Positions 26,288-35,891 of a stretch of DNA of 64,000 bases are shown piece by piece. The notes beneath the pieces were generated by a model, which did no database searches, was not told the DNA's origin, and saw only the letters and a list, made by a program, of their open reading frames with translations. This stretch comes from Hephaestia mangrovi (lineage in GTDB: Bacteria; Pseudomonadota; Alphaproteobacteria; Sphingomonadales; Sphingomonadaceae): assembly GCF_019880555.1 (NCBI RefSeq), contig NZ_JAINVU010000001.1, forward strand, positions 793,311 to 857,310, read 5' to 3'. The translations under genes and the position numbers were made by a program. Each line of letters starts with the position of its first letter. The stretch's first letter is position 1.

Positions 26288-26386
26288 TGCGCAAGCGCAA
26301 GCTCCCGGCGTGGGGTTGATCCCCACTGAAAAAGCTCAGACATCCTTCCAGATGCCGCGCTGTTCTCGCGCGGTCATCTCCAGGAT
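26288..26386 (-). promoter_or_regulatory. Structured 5' leader of the TonB receptor gene
   Basis: On the minus strand three hairpins occur in series: a nested one (26342-26386; ATCCT/AGGAT outer, GATG/CATC and CCGCGC/GCGCGG inner), GTGGGG-ATCAA-CCCCAC (26310-26326) and TGCGC-TT-GCGCA (26288-26299). They end about 30 bp before the start codon. No known riboswitch consensus was recognised. Gene regulation by RNA structure is inference. Confidence 0.45.
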
Positions 26387-26477
26387 ATGATGGGCCGGGG
26401 TAACGGGCTTCAAGCATCGTGCCGCCCAGACGCAACGATTTGCATCAAGGGTGTCGCATAACTGCAACAATCGTGCG

Positions 26478-27425
26478 TCAGGCGCCCGCGGCGGTCAGCC
26501 TGTCAAGCTGGTCGCGCGACAAGTCGAGATCGATCGCGCCCATGATGTCGTCGAGCTGGTCGAGGCTGGTGGCGCTGGCGATCGGCGCGGTGACCCCGGG
26601 TTGCGCGGCGAGCCAGGCCAGCGCGATCTGCGCCAGCGTGGCGCCGGTTTCCGCGGCCACCGCGTCCATCGCGTCGATCACCCCCATCTTGTGCGCGATC
26701 AGATCGCCGATCCGGCCGCCGCGCACGCTCTTGCCGAGGTCGTCCTTCGACCGATATTTGCCGGTGAGAAAGCCCGAGGCGAGGCCGTAATATGGCGTCA
26801 CCGCGATATTGCGCTCGACGCACAGATCCTGCAACTCGCCCTCGAATTTTGTGCGGCTGACGAGATTATATTCGGGTTCGAGCACGTGATAATGCGGCAG
26901 CCCACTGTCGCGCGCGATGTCGAGCGCCGATTTCAGCCGCGCGGCGTGGAAGTTCGACGCGCCGATCACGCCGACCTTGCCCGCCTCGATCAGCTTGCCG
27001 AAGGCGTCGAGCACCGCATCCTGCGGCGTATTCTCATCGTCCTGATGCGCGAAATAGACGTCGATGCGATCGGTGCCGAGCCGCTTCAGCGAAGCCTCGC
27101 AGGCGGCGGCGATGCGCGCGGGCGCCAGCTTCTCGCCGCCTTCGCCGGGCAGCATGCCGACCTTGGTGGCGATGATGACCTGATCGCGCTTGCCCGATTG
27201 CCGCAGCCATTCGCCGATCACGCTTTCGGATTCGCCGCCCCGGTGGCCGTCTACCCAGGCCGAATAGACATCGGCGGTATCGATCATCGCGCCGCCACGC
27301 TCGACAAAGCGATCGAGCAGCGTGAAGCTCGTCGCCTTGTCGGCGGTCCAGCCGAACACGTTGCCGCCGAGCACCAGCGGCACGGTTTCGAAATCGGTGG
27401 CGCCGAGACGGCGTTTGGCGGTCAT
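26478..27425 (-). CDS. Aldo/keto reductase
   Basis: A 315-residue NADPH-dependent TIM-barrel reductase. Features include the N-terminal RRLGATDFETVPLVLGGNVFGW, the catalytic Asp/Tyr region MIDTADVYSAW, the Lys in IIATKVGM and the His in VYFAHQDDE. The C-terminal nucleotide-binding segment GVTAPIASATSLDQLDDIM is typical. Substrate unknown. Its ATG overlaps the stop of a small lipoprotein gene upstream (ATGA at 27422-27425), so they are probably cotranscribed. Confidence 0.9.
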   Translation of the reverse strand: MTAKRRLGATDFETVPLVLGGNVFGWTADKATSFTLLDRFVERGGAMIDTADVYSAWVDGHRGGESESVIGEWLRQSGKRDQVIIATKVGMLPGEGGEKLAPARIAAACEASLKRLGTDRIDVYFAHQDDENTPQDAVLDAFGKLIEAGKVGVIGASNFHAARLKSALDIARDSGLPHYHVLEPEYNLVSRTKFEGELQDLCVERNIAVTPYYGLASGFLTGKYRSKDDLGKSVRGGRIGDLIAHKMGVIDAMDAVAAETGATLAQIALAWLAAQPGVTAPIASATSLDQLDDIMGAIDLDLSRDQLDRLTAAGA

Positions 27426-27607
27426 TGGCCGGGCTCCTGATCGGTGTTGGTCACGGCCGCGGCCGTGACGCTGTTGGCATCGAGCATCGCGGCCGCATCG
27501 TTGAGCTGGCTCGCCTCGCTATGGCTGAACCCACCGAGGCCGGGATCGTCGGCCTTTTGCCCGCACGCGGCGAGCAGGACGAGCGGCGTCAGCAACAGCA
27601 GGCGCAT
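27422..27607 (-). CDS. Small predicted lipoprotein (61 residues)
   Basis: The frame from ATG 27607 begins MRLLLLTPLVLLAACGQKADD, a short signal with lipobox LAAC (Cys15). The remaining ~45 residues are Asp/Asn/Ala-rich and probably disordered. Its stop overlaps the aldo/keto reductase start, supporting expression. Family unknown. Confidence 0.6.
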   Translation of the reverse strand: MRLLLLTPLVLLAACGQKADDPGLGGFSHSEASQLNDAAAMLDANSVTAAAVTNTDQEPGQ

Positions 27608-27632
27608 CGATGAAATCCCCCAGCAAGAACGA

Positions 27633-27662
27633 AGGGCCGCGTTGAAATGCCAACGCGGCCCT
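27633..27662 (-). terminator. Hairpin between two lipoprotein genes
   Basis: A perfect 12-bp stem AGGGCCGCGTTG/CAACGCGGCCCT with a 6-nt loop, just downstream of the 93-residue lipoprotein gene and before the 61-residue one. Only a weak T-rich tail follows. Confidence 0.6.
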
Positions 27663-27693
27663 CGCGCTTTTGATCCGCAGCCTTGCGACCGGT

Positions 27694-27975
27694 TCAATCG
27701 GCGTCGATATCGTTGCCGGCGGCATCGAAGCCATTGCCGACATCGGCGGCGGCGTTATCAAGGCTGTTGCCGGCAGCGTCCATCGAATTGGCGGCGGCGC
27801 CGAGCGCATTGTCGGTCGCGGCATCGACATCGTTGACCGCGGCGCTGGTCGTCGCGTCCATGTCGGCGGCGGTGGTGTTGGCGGCTTCGGACGTCTCGTC
27901 CTGCGCCTTCTGGCTGCACGCGGAAAGGCCGGCCACGGCGAGCCCGGCGGCAGCGATCAATGCGAGCTTGGTCAT
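27694..27975 (-). CDS. Small Asp/Asn/Ala-rich predicted lipoprotein (93 residues)
   Basis: Starts at ATG 27975 with MTKLALIAAAGLAVAGLSAC, a classic lipoprotein signal (Cys20). The mature region is made of short degenerate repeats around AANxMDAAGNSLDNAAADVGN, low in aromatics and predicted to be helical or disordered. Function unknown. It is divergent from the ArsR-methyltransferase operon; the 128-bp shared region contains the 28073-28092 palindrome, so the same regulator could affect it. Confidence 0.65.
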   Translation of the reverse strand: MTKLALIAAAGLAVAGLSACSQKAQDETSEAANTTAADMDATTSAAVNDVDAATDNALGAAANSMDAAGNSLDNAAADVGNGFDAAGNDIDAD

Positions 27976-28072
27976 CTTTTCCAAGTTCCTTTCTTGCGAT
28001 GGATGGCCCGTGAACGATCCGAGGGCTATCGAAGCGCGCCCGCCAACGCAACGCCATTGCTGCGTTGACGAC

Positions 28073-28092
28073 ATATAAAGATATCTTTATAT
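28073..28092. promoter_or_regulatory. Perfect 20-bp palindrome upstream of ArsR-methyltransferase operon
   Basis: ATATAAAGAT followed by its exact reverse complement, 11 bp before the start of the ArsR-type regulator. Perfect dyads of about this length are typical ArsR-family operators, so this is the likely autoregulatory and operon-control site for the methionine genes. Confidence 0.75.
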
Positions 28093-28103
28093 CTCTTTCC
28101 GTC

Positions 28104-29078
28104 ATGACGATCGCTCTCGACATCTTCCGCGCGCTGGCGGATTCGACGCGGCTGCGCATTCTCGCGTTGCTGCGCTCGATGGAATTGTCGGTGGGCGAGC
28201 TGGCGCAGGTGCTGGGGCAAAGCCAGCCGCGCGTGTCGCGTCACGTGAAGATCCTGTGCGATGCCGGGCTTGCCGAGCGGCGCAAGGAAGGCAGTTGGGT
28301 ATTCGTCGCCCCCGGCGCGGATGATCGGGTCGCGCCCGTGGTCGCCGCGCTCGAGGCATGGGCGGCGATCGAGCCCGATCACTGGGCGGTCGCCGATGCG
28401 GCGCGGCTGGCGGCGGTGCGTGCGGATCGCGCGGCGGCGGCGCAGAGCTGGTTCGCCCAACATGCCGGCGAATGGGATGCGATCCGCTCGCTTCATATCG
28501 CCGAGGAGCAGGTCGAGGCAGCCATGAAGGCGGCGCTGGGCGATGCGCCGGTCGAGCGGTTGATCGATATCGGCACCGGCACCGGGCGCATGCTCGAGCT
28601 GTTCGCCGGCCATGCCGAAAATGCGCTGGGCATCGATCGCAGCTCGGAAATGCTGCGGCTGGCGCGGGTCAAGCTCGCCGAGCGCGGCCTGACGCATGCC
28701 GAATTGCGCCAGGCCGATCTCTATGCGCTGCCGCTCGGCGACGGCGAGGCGGACCTGGCGATCATCCACCATGTGCTCCATTTCGCGCAGCAGCCGGGAG
28801 CCGCGATCCGCGAGGCGGCGCGTGTGCTGATGCCCGGCGGGCGGCTTCTGATCGCCGATTTCGCGCCGCATGACGTTGAGGAATTGCGGACCCGCGACGC
28901 GCATGCGCGGCTGGGCTTTTCCGACGAGCAGATCGTCGGCTGGTTCGAGGCGGCGAGCTTGCTGCCGGTCAGGACCGAGACATTGGAGGGGGGCGAACTG
29001 ACGGTGAAATTGTGGCTCGCGCGCCGGATTGATCAGCGCGGGGGCGAGGGGCTGACCAAGGAGGTGAAGGCGGCATGA
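28104..29078 (+). CDS. ArsR-family regulator fused to SAM-dependent methyltransferase domain (SahR-like)
   Basis: A 324-residue two-domain protein. The N-terminal ~80 residues are an ArsR winged helix (IFRALADSTRLRILALLRSMELSVGELAQVLGQSQPRVSRHVKIL in parts) without the metal-binding cysteines of SmtB/ArsR sensors. The C-terminal half is a class I methyltransferase fold (LIDIGTGTGRMLELFA, then IHHVLHFAQQPGAAIREAARVL). Proteins with this fusion that sense S-adenosylhomocysteine control methionine-cycle genes in other proteobacteria (SahR). Here metF overlaps its stop (ATGA, 29075-29078) and metH follows, which supports the same role. Start 28104 gives the family N-terminus. Confidence 0.85.
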   Translation: MTIALDIFRALADSTRLRILALLRSMELSVGELAQVLGQSQPRVSRHVKILCDAGLAERRKEGSWVFVAPGADDRVAPVVAALEAWAAIEPDHWAVADAARLAAVRADRAAAAQSWFAQHAGEWDAIRSLHIAEEQVEAAMKAALGDAPVERLIDIGTGTGRMLELFAGHAENALGIDRSSEMLRLARVKLAERGLTHAELRQADLYALPLGDGEADLAIIHHVLHFAQQPGAAIREAARVLMPGGRLLIADFAPHDVEELRTRDAHARLGFSDEQIVGWFEAASLLPVRTETLEGGELTVKLWLARRIDQRGGEGLTKEVKAA

Positions 29079-30016
29079 CGCTGAGTGTTTCGCAGCTCGA
29101 AGAGGCTCGTCGCGCGCTTGATGCGCCGCTGTTCGCCGATCTCGCCGGCGACGCGCAGGTGTCGTTCGAATTCTTCCCGCCCAAGACCGAGAAGATGGAA
29201 GCCACCTTGTGGCAATCGATCGAGGCGTTGGCGCCGCTCGGCCCGCGTTTCGTGTCGGTGACCTATGGCGCCGGCGGCTCGACCCGCGAGCGGACTCACG
29301 CCACGGTGGCGCGCATCCAGCGCGAGACGCCGCTCGCCGCCGCCGCACACCTGACGTGCGTCGAGGCGACGCGCGAGGAGATCGATGCGGTCGCGGAGGA
29401 ATATTGGGCGGCCGGCGTGCGGCATATCGTCGCCCTTCGTGGCGATCCGCCGAGCGAAGGCGCGCGGTTCGTGCCGCATCCGGGCGGCTATGAAAATGCC
29501 GCGGCGCTGGTGGCGGGACTGAAGAAGCTGCATCCGTTCGAGATTTCGGTCGCCGCTTATCCCGAATGCCATCCCGATTCGACGGACGTGCAGGCCGATC
29601 TCGATAATCTCAAGCGCAAGATCGATGCCGGCGCGACGCGGGCGATCACGCAATTCTTCTTCGCGCCCGAAGCCTTCTTCCGGTTTCGCGATGCCGCGGC
29701 CGCAGCGGGGATTACCGCGGAGCTGGTGCCGGGCATCCTGCCGGTTTCCAACGTCGCGCAGACGCGCAAGTTTGCCGGGATGTGCGGCGCGGCGATCCCG
29801 GCGTGGATGGACCGATTGTTCGAAGGCCTCGACGATCATCCCGGCGCGCGCCAGCTCGTCGCGGCGACGGTGGCGGCGGAAATGTGCCGCAAGCTCTATG
29901 CCGGCGGGGTGCGCGAATTCCATTTCTACACATTGAACCGGGCGGAGCTCAGCTTTGCGATCTGCCACCTGCTCGGGCTTCGGGCGAAATCGGCGGCGCA
30001 GAGCGCGGCGGCCTGA
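29075..30016 (+). CDS. metF: 5,10-methylenetetrahydrofolate reductase
   Basis: A 313-residue flavoenzyme that reduces 5,10-methylene-THF to 5-methyl-THF, the methyl donor for the methionine synthase encoded next. Diagnostic segments are VSFEFFPPKTEKMEATLW, SVTYGAGGSTRERT, AHLTCVEATREEI, IVALRGDPP and AITQFFFAPEAFFRF. It overlaps the regulator gene upstream and is followed after a few bases by the homocysteine methyltransferase gene, whose Shine-Dalgarno covers the metF stop. Confidence 0.95.
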   Translation: MTLSVSQLEEARRALDAPLFADLAGDAQVSFEFFPPKTEKMEATLWQSIEALAPLGPRFVSVTYGAGGSTRERTHATVARIQRETPLAAAAHLTCVEATREEIDAVAEEYWAAGVRHIVALRGDPPSEGARFVPHPGGYENAAALVAGLKKLHPFEISVAAYPECHPDSTDVQADLDNLKRKIDAGATRAITQFFFAPEAFFRFRDAAAAAGITAELVPGILPVSNVAQTRKFAGMCGAAIPAWMDRLFEGLDDHPGARQLVAATVAAEMCRKLYAGGVREFHFYTLNRAELSFAICHLLGLRAKSAAQSAAA

Positions 30017-30027
30017 AGGACATGACG

Positions 30028-31074
30028 ATGACTGTACGCGATCAATTCAATGCCGAGGCGGCTAAACGCATTCTGGTGACCGACGGCGCGTTCGGCACCG
30101 AAATCCAGCGCTGGAAGCTGGCCGAGGCCGATTATGCCGGCGATCTGGGGCTGACCAAGGACCAGAAGGGCAATAACGACATCCTCGCGCTGACCAAGCC
30201 GGAAGTGCCCGAGAGCATCCACCGCGCCTATTTCGAGGCGGGGGCGGATATCGCCGAGACCAACACTTTCTCGGCCAACCGCATCAGCCAGGCCGATTAC
30301 GGCGCGGAAGGGCTGGTGCGCGAGATCAACGTCGAGAGCGCGCGGCTGGCGCGCAAGGTGGCGGACGAATTTGCGGCCAGGGACGGGCGGCCGCGCTTTG
30401 TCGCCGGCGCGATCGGGCCGACCAACAAGACGCTGTCGCTGTCCCCCGATGTCGAGGATCCGGGCTTTCGCGAGATCGACTTCGATTATCTGAAGCATGT
30501 GTATCGCGAGCAGGCCGACGCGCTGATCGAAGGCGGGGCGGACTTCATCCTGATCGAGACGGTGTTCGACACGCTCAATGCCAAGGCGGGGATCATGGCG
30601 GCGCTCGAAGCCGGCGAGGCGTTGGGCCGTGACGTGCCGATCATGCTGTCGATGACGCTGACCGACCTTTCCGGGCGCAACCTCTCCGGCCACACGGTCG
30701 AGGCGTTCTGGCACGCCGTGCGGCATGCGCGGCCCTTGACGGTGGGGCTCAATTGTTCGTTCGGCGCCGAACAGTTGCGGCCACATGTTCGCACATTGTC
30801 TCAGATCGCCGATACGCTCATTATGGTCTATCCCAACGCCGGGCTGCCCAACGAACTCGGCGAATATGACGAGATGCCGGAAACGACCGCCGGGCTGGTC
30901 AAGGATTGGGCGGACGCGGGGCAGGTCAACGTGCTCGGCGGCTGCTGCGGCTCGACGCCGGACCATATCGCGGCGATCGCCAAGGCGGTCGACGGCCTGC
31001 CACCGCGCGCGCTGGCGACGCCCGAGCGCCGCACCCGGCTCGCCGGGCTGGAACCGATGATCATGGCGGCGTGA
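30028..31074 (+). CDS. Methionine synthase homocysteine-binding subunit (split MetH, N-terminal part)
   Basis: About 348 residues comprising only the homocysteine S-methyltransferase barrel of Met[12 protein letters not shown] opens the fold; zinc ligands are the Cys in [15 protein letters not shown] and the Cys pair in [14 protein letters not shown]. The folate, cobalamin and activation domains are in the next gene, so the enzyme is a two-protein methionine synthase, a known arrangement in some alphaproteobacteria. Start: ATG 30028 suits AAGGA by 7 bp; ATG 30022 is the alternative. A 138-bp palindromic element separates it from the second half. Confidence 0.92.
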   Translation: MTVRDQFNAEAAKRILVTDGAFGTEIQRWKLAEADYAGDLGLTKDQKGNNDILALTKPEVPESIHRAYFEAGADIAETNTFSANRISQADYGAEGLVREINVESARLARKVADEFAARDGRPRFVAGAIGPTNKTLSLSPDVEDPGFREIDFDYLKHVYREQADALIEGGADFILIETVFDTLNAKAGIMAALEAGEALGRDVPIMLSMTLTDLSGRNLSGHTVEAFWHAVRHARPLTVGLNCSFGAEQLRPHVRTLSQIADTLIMVYPNAGLPNELGEYDEMPETTAGLVKDWADAGQVNVLGGCCGSTPDHIAAIAKAVDGLPPRALATPERRTRLAGLEPMIMAA

Positions 31075-31077
31075 TCC

Positions 31078-31215
31078 GATCCTCCCCATGCAATGGGGAG
31101 GGGGACCGCGCCCGAAGGGCGGGGTGGAGGGGGCTCTCCACTAGCTAAACCGAATTTAGGAGAGCCCCCTCCACCATGCTCCGCATGGTCCCCCTCCCCG
31201 CGAGCGGGGAGGATC
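31078..31215. repeat. 138-bp palindromic element between the two metH genes
   Basis: GATCCTCCCC at the left end is the reverse complement of GGGGAGGATC at the right end. Inside, GGTGGAGGGGGCTCTCC pairs with GGAGAGCCCCCTCCACC around a 19-bp AT-richer centre, and smaller hairpins lie in each arm. It has the look of a dispersed sphingomonad intergenic repeat. Its right edge is 10 bp from the second metH start codon. Confidence 0.8.
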
Positions 31216-31225
31216 AGAGAGTAAA

Positions 31226-33829
31226 ATGACCACCAACGCTTCCTCCTCCTTCGTCAATATCGGCGAGCGTACCAACGTTACAGGCTCCGCGCGCTTCAAG
31301 AAGCTGATCATGGCGGGCGACTATGCCGCCGCCGTCGAGGTCGCGCGCAGCCAGGTCGAGAACGGCGCGCAGGTGATCGACGTCAACATGGACGAAGGCC
31401 TGCTCGATTCCGAACAGGCAATGACCACGTTCCTGAAGCTGATCGCCGCCGAGCCCGATATCGCCCGCGTGCCGGTGATGATCGACAGCTCGAAATGGTC
31501 GGTGATCGAGGCCGGTCTGAAATGCGTCTCGGGCAAGCCGATCGTCAATTCGATCAGCATGAAGGAGGGCGAGGAGAAATTCCTCGCCGAAGCGCGCAAG
31601 TGCATGGCGTACGGCGCCGCGGTGGTGGTGATGGCCTTCGACGAGGTCGGGCAGGCGGACACCGAGGCGCGCAAGGTCGAGATTTGCGAACGCGCCTATA
31701 CCCTGCTGACCGGCATCGGCTTCCCGCCCGAGGACATCATCTTCGACGCCAACATTTTCGCGGTGGCGACGGGGATCGAGGAGCATAACAATTACGCGGT
31801 CGACTTCATCGAGGCGGTGAAGGAGATCAAGAAGCGCTGCCCGCACGTCCATTTCTCGGGCGGGCTTTCGAACCTGTCGTTCAGTTTCCGCGGCAACGAG
31901 ACGGTGCGTCGCGCGATGCACTCGGTATTTCTCTATCACGCGATCCCCGCCGGGCTGGACATGGCGATCGTCAATGCCGGCCAACTCGACATTTACGACG
32001 ACATCGATCCCGAACTGCGCCAGGCGTGCGAGGACGTGATCCTCAACCGCGATCCGGAAGCGGGCGAGCGGCTGGTCGCGCTGGCGGAGAAGTATCGCGG
32101 CAGCGACCCGGCGGCGGAGAAGCAGGCGGCCGAATGGCGCGGCTGGGAGGTCAAGAAGCGGCTCGAACATGCGCTGGTCAAGGGCATCGACGCGCATATC
32201 GTCGATGACACCGAGGAAGCGCGGCAGCGAATCGCCGAGGCCGGCGGTCGCCCGATCGAGGTGATCGAAGGGCCGCTGATGGACGGCATGAATGTCGTCG
32301 GCGACCTGTTCGGATCGGGCAAGATGTTCCTGCCGCAAGTCGTTAAAAGCGCTCGCGTCATGAAGAAGGCCGTCGCGCATCTGCTGCCGTTCATCGAGGC
32401 CGAGAAGGCCCCCGGCGCGCGCGGCAAGGGCAAGATCGTGATGGCGACCGTGAAGGGCGACGTCCATGATATCGGCAAGAACATCGTCGGCGTCGTCCTG
32501 CAGTGCAACGGCTTCGAGGTGGTCGATCTCGGCGTCATGGTGCCGTGGTCGGACATCCTGAAAAGCGCCAACGACAATGATGCCGACATGATCGGGCTGT
32601 CGGGCCTGATCACGCCGTCACTCGACGAGATGGTCACGGTCGCCGAGGAGATGAAGCGGGGCGGGCTCACCATGCCGCTGCTGATCGGCGGCGCCACCAC
32701 CTCGAAGGTCCACACCGCGCTGAAGATCGCGCCGGCATATGATGGGCCGGTGGTGCATGTGCTCGACGCCAGCCGCGCGGTCGGCGTCGCTTCGACCTTG
32801 GTCAGCGACACGCAGCGCGATGGCTTCGTCGGCAAGACCGCCGAGGAATATGCCGACATCCGCGCCAAGCGCGAGGGCAAGGGGCAGAGCGCGCTGCTGC
32901 CGATCGAGACCGCGCGCGAGCGGGGGTTCACGATCGACCCCGCGCTCAAGCCGCCGGCGCCGAAACAGCCGGGGCGCCATGTGTTCGAGGACTGGGACCT
33001 CGCCGAACTGCGCGACTATATCGACTGGACGCCGTTCTTCCGCGCCTGGGAGCTGGCGGGCACCTATCCGGCGATCCTCGATGACGACGTGGTGGGAGAA
33101 AGCGCGCGCAACCTGTTCGAAGACGCGCAGAAAATGCTCGATCGCGTGATCGCCGAGAAGTGGCTGACAGCGAAGGGCGTCGCCGCGCTGTGGCCGGCGC
33201 GGCGCGAGGGCGACGACGTGCTGATCGGGGCAGGCGGCGAAACGCGCATGCCGTTCCTGCGCCAGCAGATCGCCAAGCGAGAGGGGCGGGCGAACATGTG
33301 CCTTGCCGATTTCGTGACCGAGGACGACTGGATCGGCGGCTTCGCGGTCGGCATCCACGGGATCGACGATCATTCGGCGCGGTTCCGGGCGAACCATGAC
33401 GATTATTCGGACATCCTGCTCAAGGCGCTGGCGGATCGCTTCGCCGAGGCATTCGCCGAACGGCTGCACCAGCATGTGCGCACGACGCTCTGGGGCTATG
33501 CCGAGGGCGAGCAACTGACCAACGAGGCGCTGATCAGGGAGCAATATCGCGGCATCCGCCCGGCGCCGGGCTATCCGGCCTGCCCCGACCACAGCCTGAA
33601 ACCGATGCTGTTCGACCTGCTGAAGGCCGGCGAGGCGACCGGGATCACCCTGACCGAGAGTTTTGCGATGCTGCCGACCGCGGCGGTCTCCGGCTTCTAT
33701 TTCGGACACCCGCAGGCCGATTATTTCGGCGTGGCGCGAATCGGCGAGGACCAGGTGAGCGACTATGCCGCGCGGCGTGGGGTGGCCGAGGATCAGGCGA
33801 AACGCTGGCTCAGGCCCAATCTGGACTGA
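31226..33829 (+). CDS. metH: Methionine synthase, folate/cobalamin/activation subunit (split MetH, C-terminal part)
   Basis: An 867-residue protein equivalent to the MetH region after the homocysteine domain. Order: pterin-binding barrel ([35 protein letters not shown]), a helical cap ([28 protein letters not shown]), the cobalamin domain with [12 protein letters not shown] (the DxHxxG lower ligand to B12), and a C-terminal SAM-binding reactivation domain ([16 protein letters not shown]). With the preceding protein it transfers methyl from methyl-THF to homocysteine. A weak AGAGAG precedes the ATG, directly downstream of the palindromic element. Confidence 0.95.
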   Translation: MTTNASSSFVNIGERTNVTGSARFKKLIMAGDYAAAVEVARSQVENGAQVIDVNMDEGLLDSEQAMTTFLKLIAAEPDIARVPVMIDSSKWSVIEAGLKCVSGKPIVNSISMKEGEEKFLAEARKCMAYGAAVVVMAFDEVGQADTEARKVEICERAYTLLTGIGFPPEDIIFDANIFAVATGIEEHNNYAVDFIEAVKEIKKRCPHVHFSGGLSNLSFSFRGNETVRRAMHSVFLYHAIPAGLDMAIVNAGQLDIYDDIDPELRQACEDVILNRDPEAGERLVALAEKYRGSDPAAEKQAAEWRGWEVKKRLEHALVKGIDAHIVDDTEEARQRIAEAGGRPIEVIEGPLMDGMNVVGDLFGSGKMFLPQVVKSARVMKKAVAHLLPFIEAEKAPGARGKGKIVMATVKGDVHDIGKNIVGVVLQCNGFEVVDLGVMVPWSDILKSANDNDADMIGLSGLITPSLDEMVTVAEEMKRGGLTMPLLIGGATTSKVHTALKIAPAYDGPVVHVLDASRAVGVASTLVSDTQRDGFVGKTAEEYADIRAKREGKGQSALLPIETARERGFTIDPALKPPAPKQPGRHVFEDWDLAELRDYIDWTPFFRAWELAGTYPAILDDDVVGESARNLFEDAQKMLDRVIAEKWLTAKGVAALWPARREGDDVLIGAGGETRMPFLRQQIAKREGRANMCLADFVTEDDWIGGFAVGIHGIDDHSARFRANHDDYSDILLKALADRFAEAFAERLHQHVRTTLWGYAEGEQLTNEALIREQYRGIRPAPGYPACPDHSLKPMLFDLLKAGEATGITLTESFAMLPTAAVSGFYFGHPQADYFGVARIGEDQVSDYAARRGVAEDQAKRWLRPNLD

Positions 33830-33895
33830 CGAAAACGCTTCGGCCACCGATCGGAAACCGCTATCGAGCGGACTCGGCTCGATTTGGGGGTTGGG

Positions 33896-34792
33896 GTGAG
33901 CAGACGGCTGTTTGCAATCGGTGCCGGCCTGCTAGCGCTTGCCTACGTCCTGATCTGGTTGCTGGCGCCGCTGTCGCCGGCCCTGCTCGAACGCTTGTGG
34001 TTCCTGCCCGGCATCGGCGTTATCGGCGCGACGATCGCCAATACGTCGGGGACCGGCGGCGGGGTGGTTTTCATCCCCGTGTTCAACGCCTTGCGAGGAA
34101 TGGGCGTGATGACGCTCGACCGTACCCAGGTCGTCGCGGCAGCCTTCCTGATCCAGTGTTTCGGCATGAGCATGGGTGGGTTGCGCTGGGCCAAGGGGCT
34201 GCACGACGCGCCGCCGGCACTTCGCGAATCCACTGTCCACGACTTCTGGCGGGTGATCGCGCTGGTGCTCGGTTGCGCGTTGCCGGTGCTGCTGGCGACG
34301 CAATGGGCGACGCATTTCGATCCGCACGACGTGCTGCTGGCGTTCAAGGGGTTTTCGCTGATGCTCGGCATCGCGGTGATCGTCACCACCTGGACGGTGA
34401 ACCGGACGCGGCCGCAGCTCGCGCACGTCCATGGTCTGGACTTCGCGGCGCTGGCGGTGATCGGTCTGGTCGGCGGCTTTGTGACGGCGCTGTTTTCGGT
34501 CGGCCTCGGCGAACTCGTCGCCCTCTATCTGTTCATCCGTCATTACCCGCTGACATTGTGCGCGGGAACCGCGGTGGTGGTTTCGGCGGTATCGTGCCTG
34601 GTCGGCGCGCCGTTCCATATCGTCGAGGGGAACGTGGTGTGGGAGGTGATCGCGCTTGCCGCGCCCGGCGCACTGCTCGGCGGCTATTGGGCGCGGCCGG
34701 TGGCGATGTGGCTCGGCGCGAAGCGGCTGAAGACGCTGGGCGGCACGTGGATCGTCGCCTCGAGCCTCTATCTCATTCTGCTCAACGTCTGA
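33896..34792 (+). CDS. TSUP/TauE-SafE family membrane transporter
   Basis: About 298 residues from GTG 33896 (a TTG at 33884 would add four; neither has a strong Shine-Dalgarno). Eight or so hydrophobic segments are arranged as two repeats, the first with GVIGATIANTSGTGGGVVFIP and the second with GFVTALFSVGLGELVALYLF, like the sulfite/sulfonate exporter family. The transported anion is unknown. It follows metH by about 60 bp on the same strand but probably has its own promoter. Confidence 0.8.
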   Translation: MSRRLFAIGAGLLALAYVLIWLLAPLSPALLERLWFLPGIGVIGATIANTSGTGGGVVFIPVFNALRGMGVMTLDRTQVVAAAFLIQCFGMSMGGLRWAKGLHDAPPALRESTVHDFWRVIALVLGCALPVLLATQWATHFDPHDVLLAFKGFSLMLGIAVIVTTWTVNRTRPQLAHVHGLDFAALAVIGLVGGFVTALFSVGLGELVALYLFIRHYPLTLCAGTAVVVSAVSCLVGAPFHIVEGNVVWEVIALAAPGALLGGYWARPVAMWLGAKRLKTLGGTWIVASSLYLILLNV

Positions 34793-34919
34793 GCCGCTCC
34801 ATTCCGGGACGAAACCCCGCCTCGGCAACCATTTGTCCCGGCAAAGCACGCGATTAACCTTCAATTCGGCTTTTCCCGGCCGGCGCTAGGCGGCAGCGAT
34901 GATCCGAAAGGAAACTGCC

Positions 34920-35840
34920 ATGCGCTCGCCACCGCTTCTCGCCGCTTTGCTTCTCGCCACCCCCGCTGCTGCACAGAGCGGGGCGTTCACCGTCGATGGA
35001 CGCGGCTTTGCGTCGCTGCAGGATGCCGTTAACGCCGTTGGCGGCGGCACGGCGACGATCACCATCGCCCCCGGCAGCTATCGCCAGTGCGCGGTGCAGC
35101 AGGACGGTCGCGTCACCTTCCAGGCGGCAATCCCCGGCAAGGTGGTGTTCGACGGCACCGCTTGCGAAGGCAAGGCGGCGCTGGTGCTGCGCGGCAATGC
35201 GTCGATCGTCGACGGCATCGTCTTCCGCAACATGGCGGTGCGCGACGGCAATGGCGCCGGCATCCGCATCGAGAATGGCGACCTTACCGTAAAGAACGCG
35301 ATGTTCCTCGATAGCCAGGAAGGTATCCTCGGCAACGAACAGGGCGGCGCCCGGGTCGCGATCGACCATTCGACCTTCTCGGGCGACGGCACCTGCGATG
35401 CGGCCTATGATTGCGCGCATTCGATCTATCTGGCGACCGACGGCAGCGTCACCGTTACCAATTCGCGGTTCGAACGCGGGCAGGGCGGGCATTACGTCAA
35501 GCTGCGCACGCCGAAGCTGACGATCGCCGACAACAGTTTCGACGACAGCCACGGCCACAAGACCAATTACATGATCGACCTGCCCAATGGCGGCACCGGC
35601 ACGATCACCGGCAACACCTTCGTCCAGGGCAAGGACAAGGAGAATTGGTCGGCGTTCATCACCATCGCCGCCGAGGGCAAGAAATTCTCCTCGAACGGCC
35701 TTGCGATCCGCGGCAATACCGCGAGCCTGGCGCCCGGCATCGATCGCAACCCGGTGTTCGTCGCCGATCTCGGCGGTGATGCCCTCACCATCGCCGACAA
35801 CAAGCTGGGCGCAGGCATCCGCCGGTTCGAGGAGCGCTGA
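34920..35840 (+). CDS. Secreted right-handed beta-helix protein
   Basis: A 306-residue protein with signal peptide MRSPPLLAALLLATPAAAQ. I chose ATG 34920 because AAAGGA is well placed; an ATG at 34899 would add seven charged residues. The mature part has FASLQDAVNAVGGGTATITIAPGSY, the usual opening of pectate-lyase-like folds, then repeated coils rich in N/D/G (IVDGIVFRNMAVRDGNGAGI, LTVKNAMFLDSQEG, VTVTNSRFERG, TGNTFVQG). No clear lyase catalytic Arg/Asp set can be assigned. The probable ligand is a polysaccharide, but enzymatic activity is uncertain. Confidence 0.75.
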   Translation: MRSPPLLAALLLATPAAAQSGAFTVDGRGFASLQDAVNAVGGGTATITIAPGSYRQCAVQQDGRVTFQAAIPGKVVFDGTACEGKAALVLRGNASIVDGIVFRNMAVRDGNGAGIRIENGDLTVKNAMFLDSQEGILGNEQGGARVAIDHSTFSGDGTCDAAYDCAHSIYLATDGSVTVTNSRFERGQGGHYVKLRTPKLTIADNSFDDSHGHKTNYMIDLPNGGTGTITGNTFVQGKDKENWSAFITIAAEGKKFSSNGLAIRGNTASLAPGIDRNPVFVADLGGDALTIADNKLGAGIRRFEER

Positions 35841-35891
35841 AGCCCGCCCTGATTGTCCTGCGCCGCGCGCTAGGGGCTATCGTATAAGGAT

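Noticed and set aside
26290..26330. Cobalamin riboswitch in the TonB receptor leader
   Set aside because: A stretch near 26303 faintly resembles the B12 box, but the other conserved cobalamin-riboswitch blocks are not found and the spacing is wrong.
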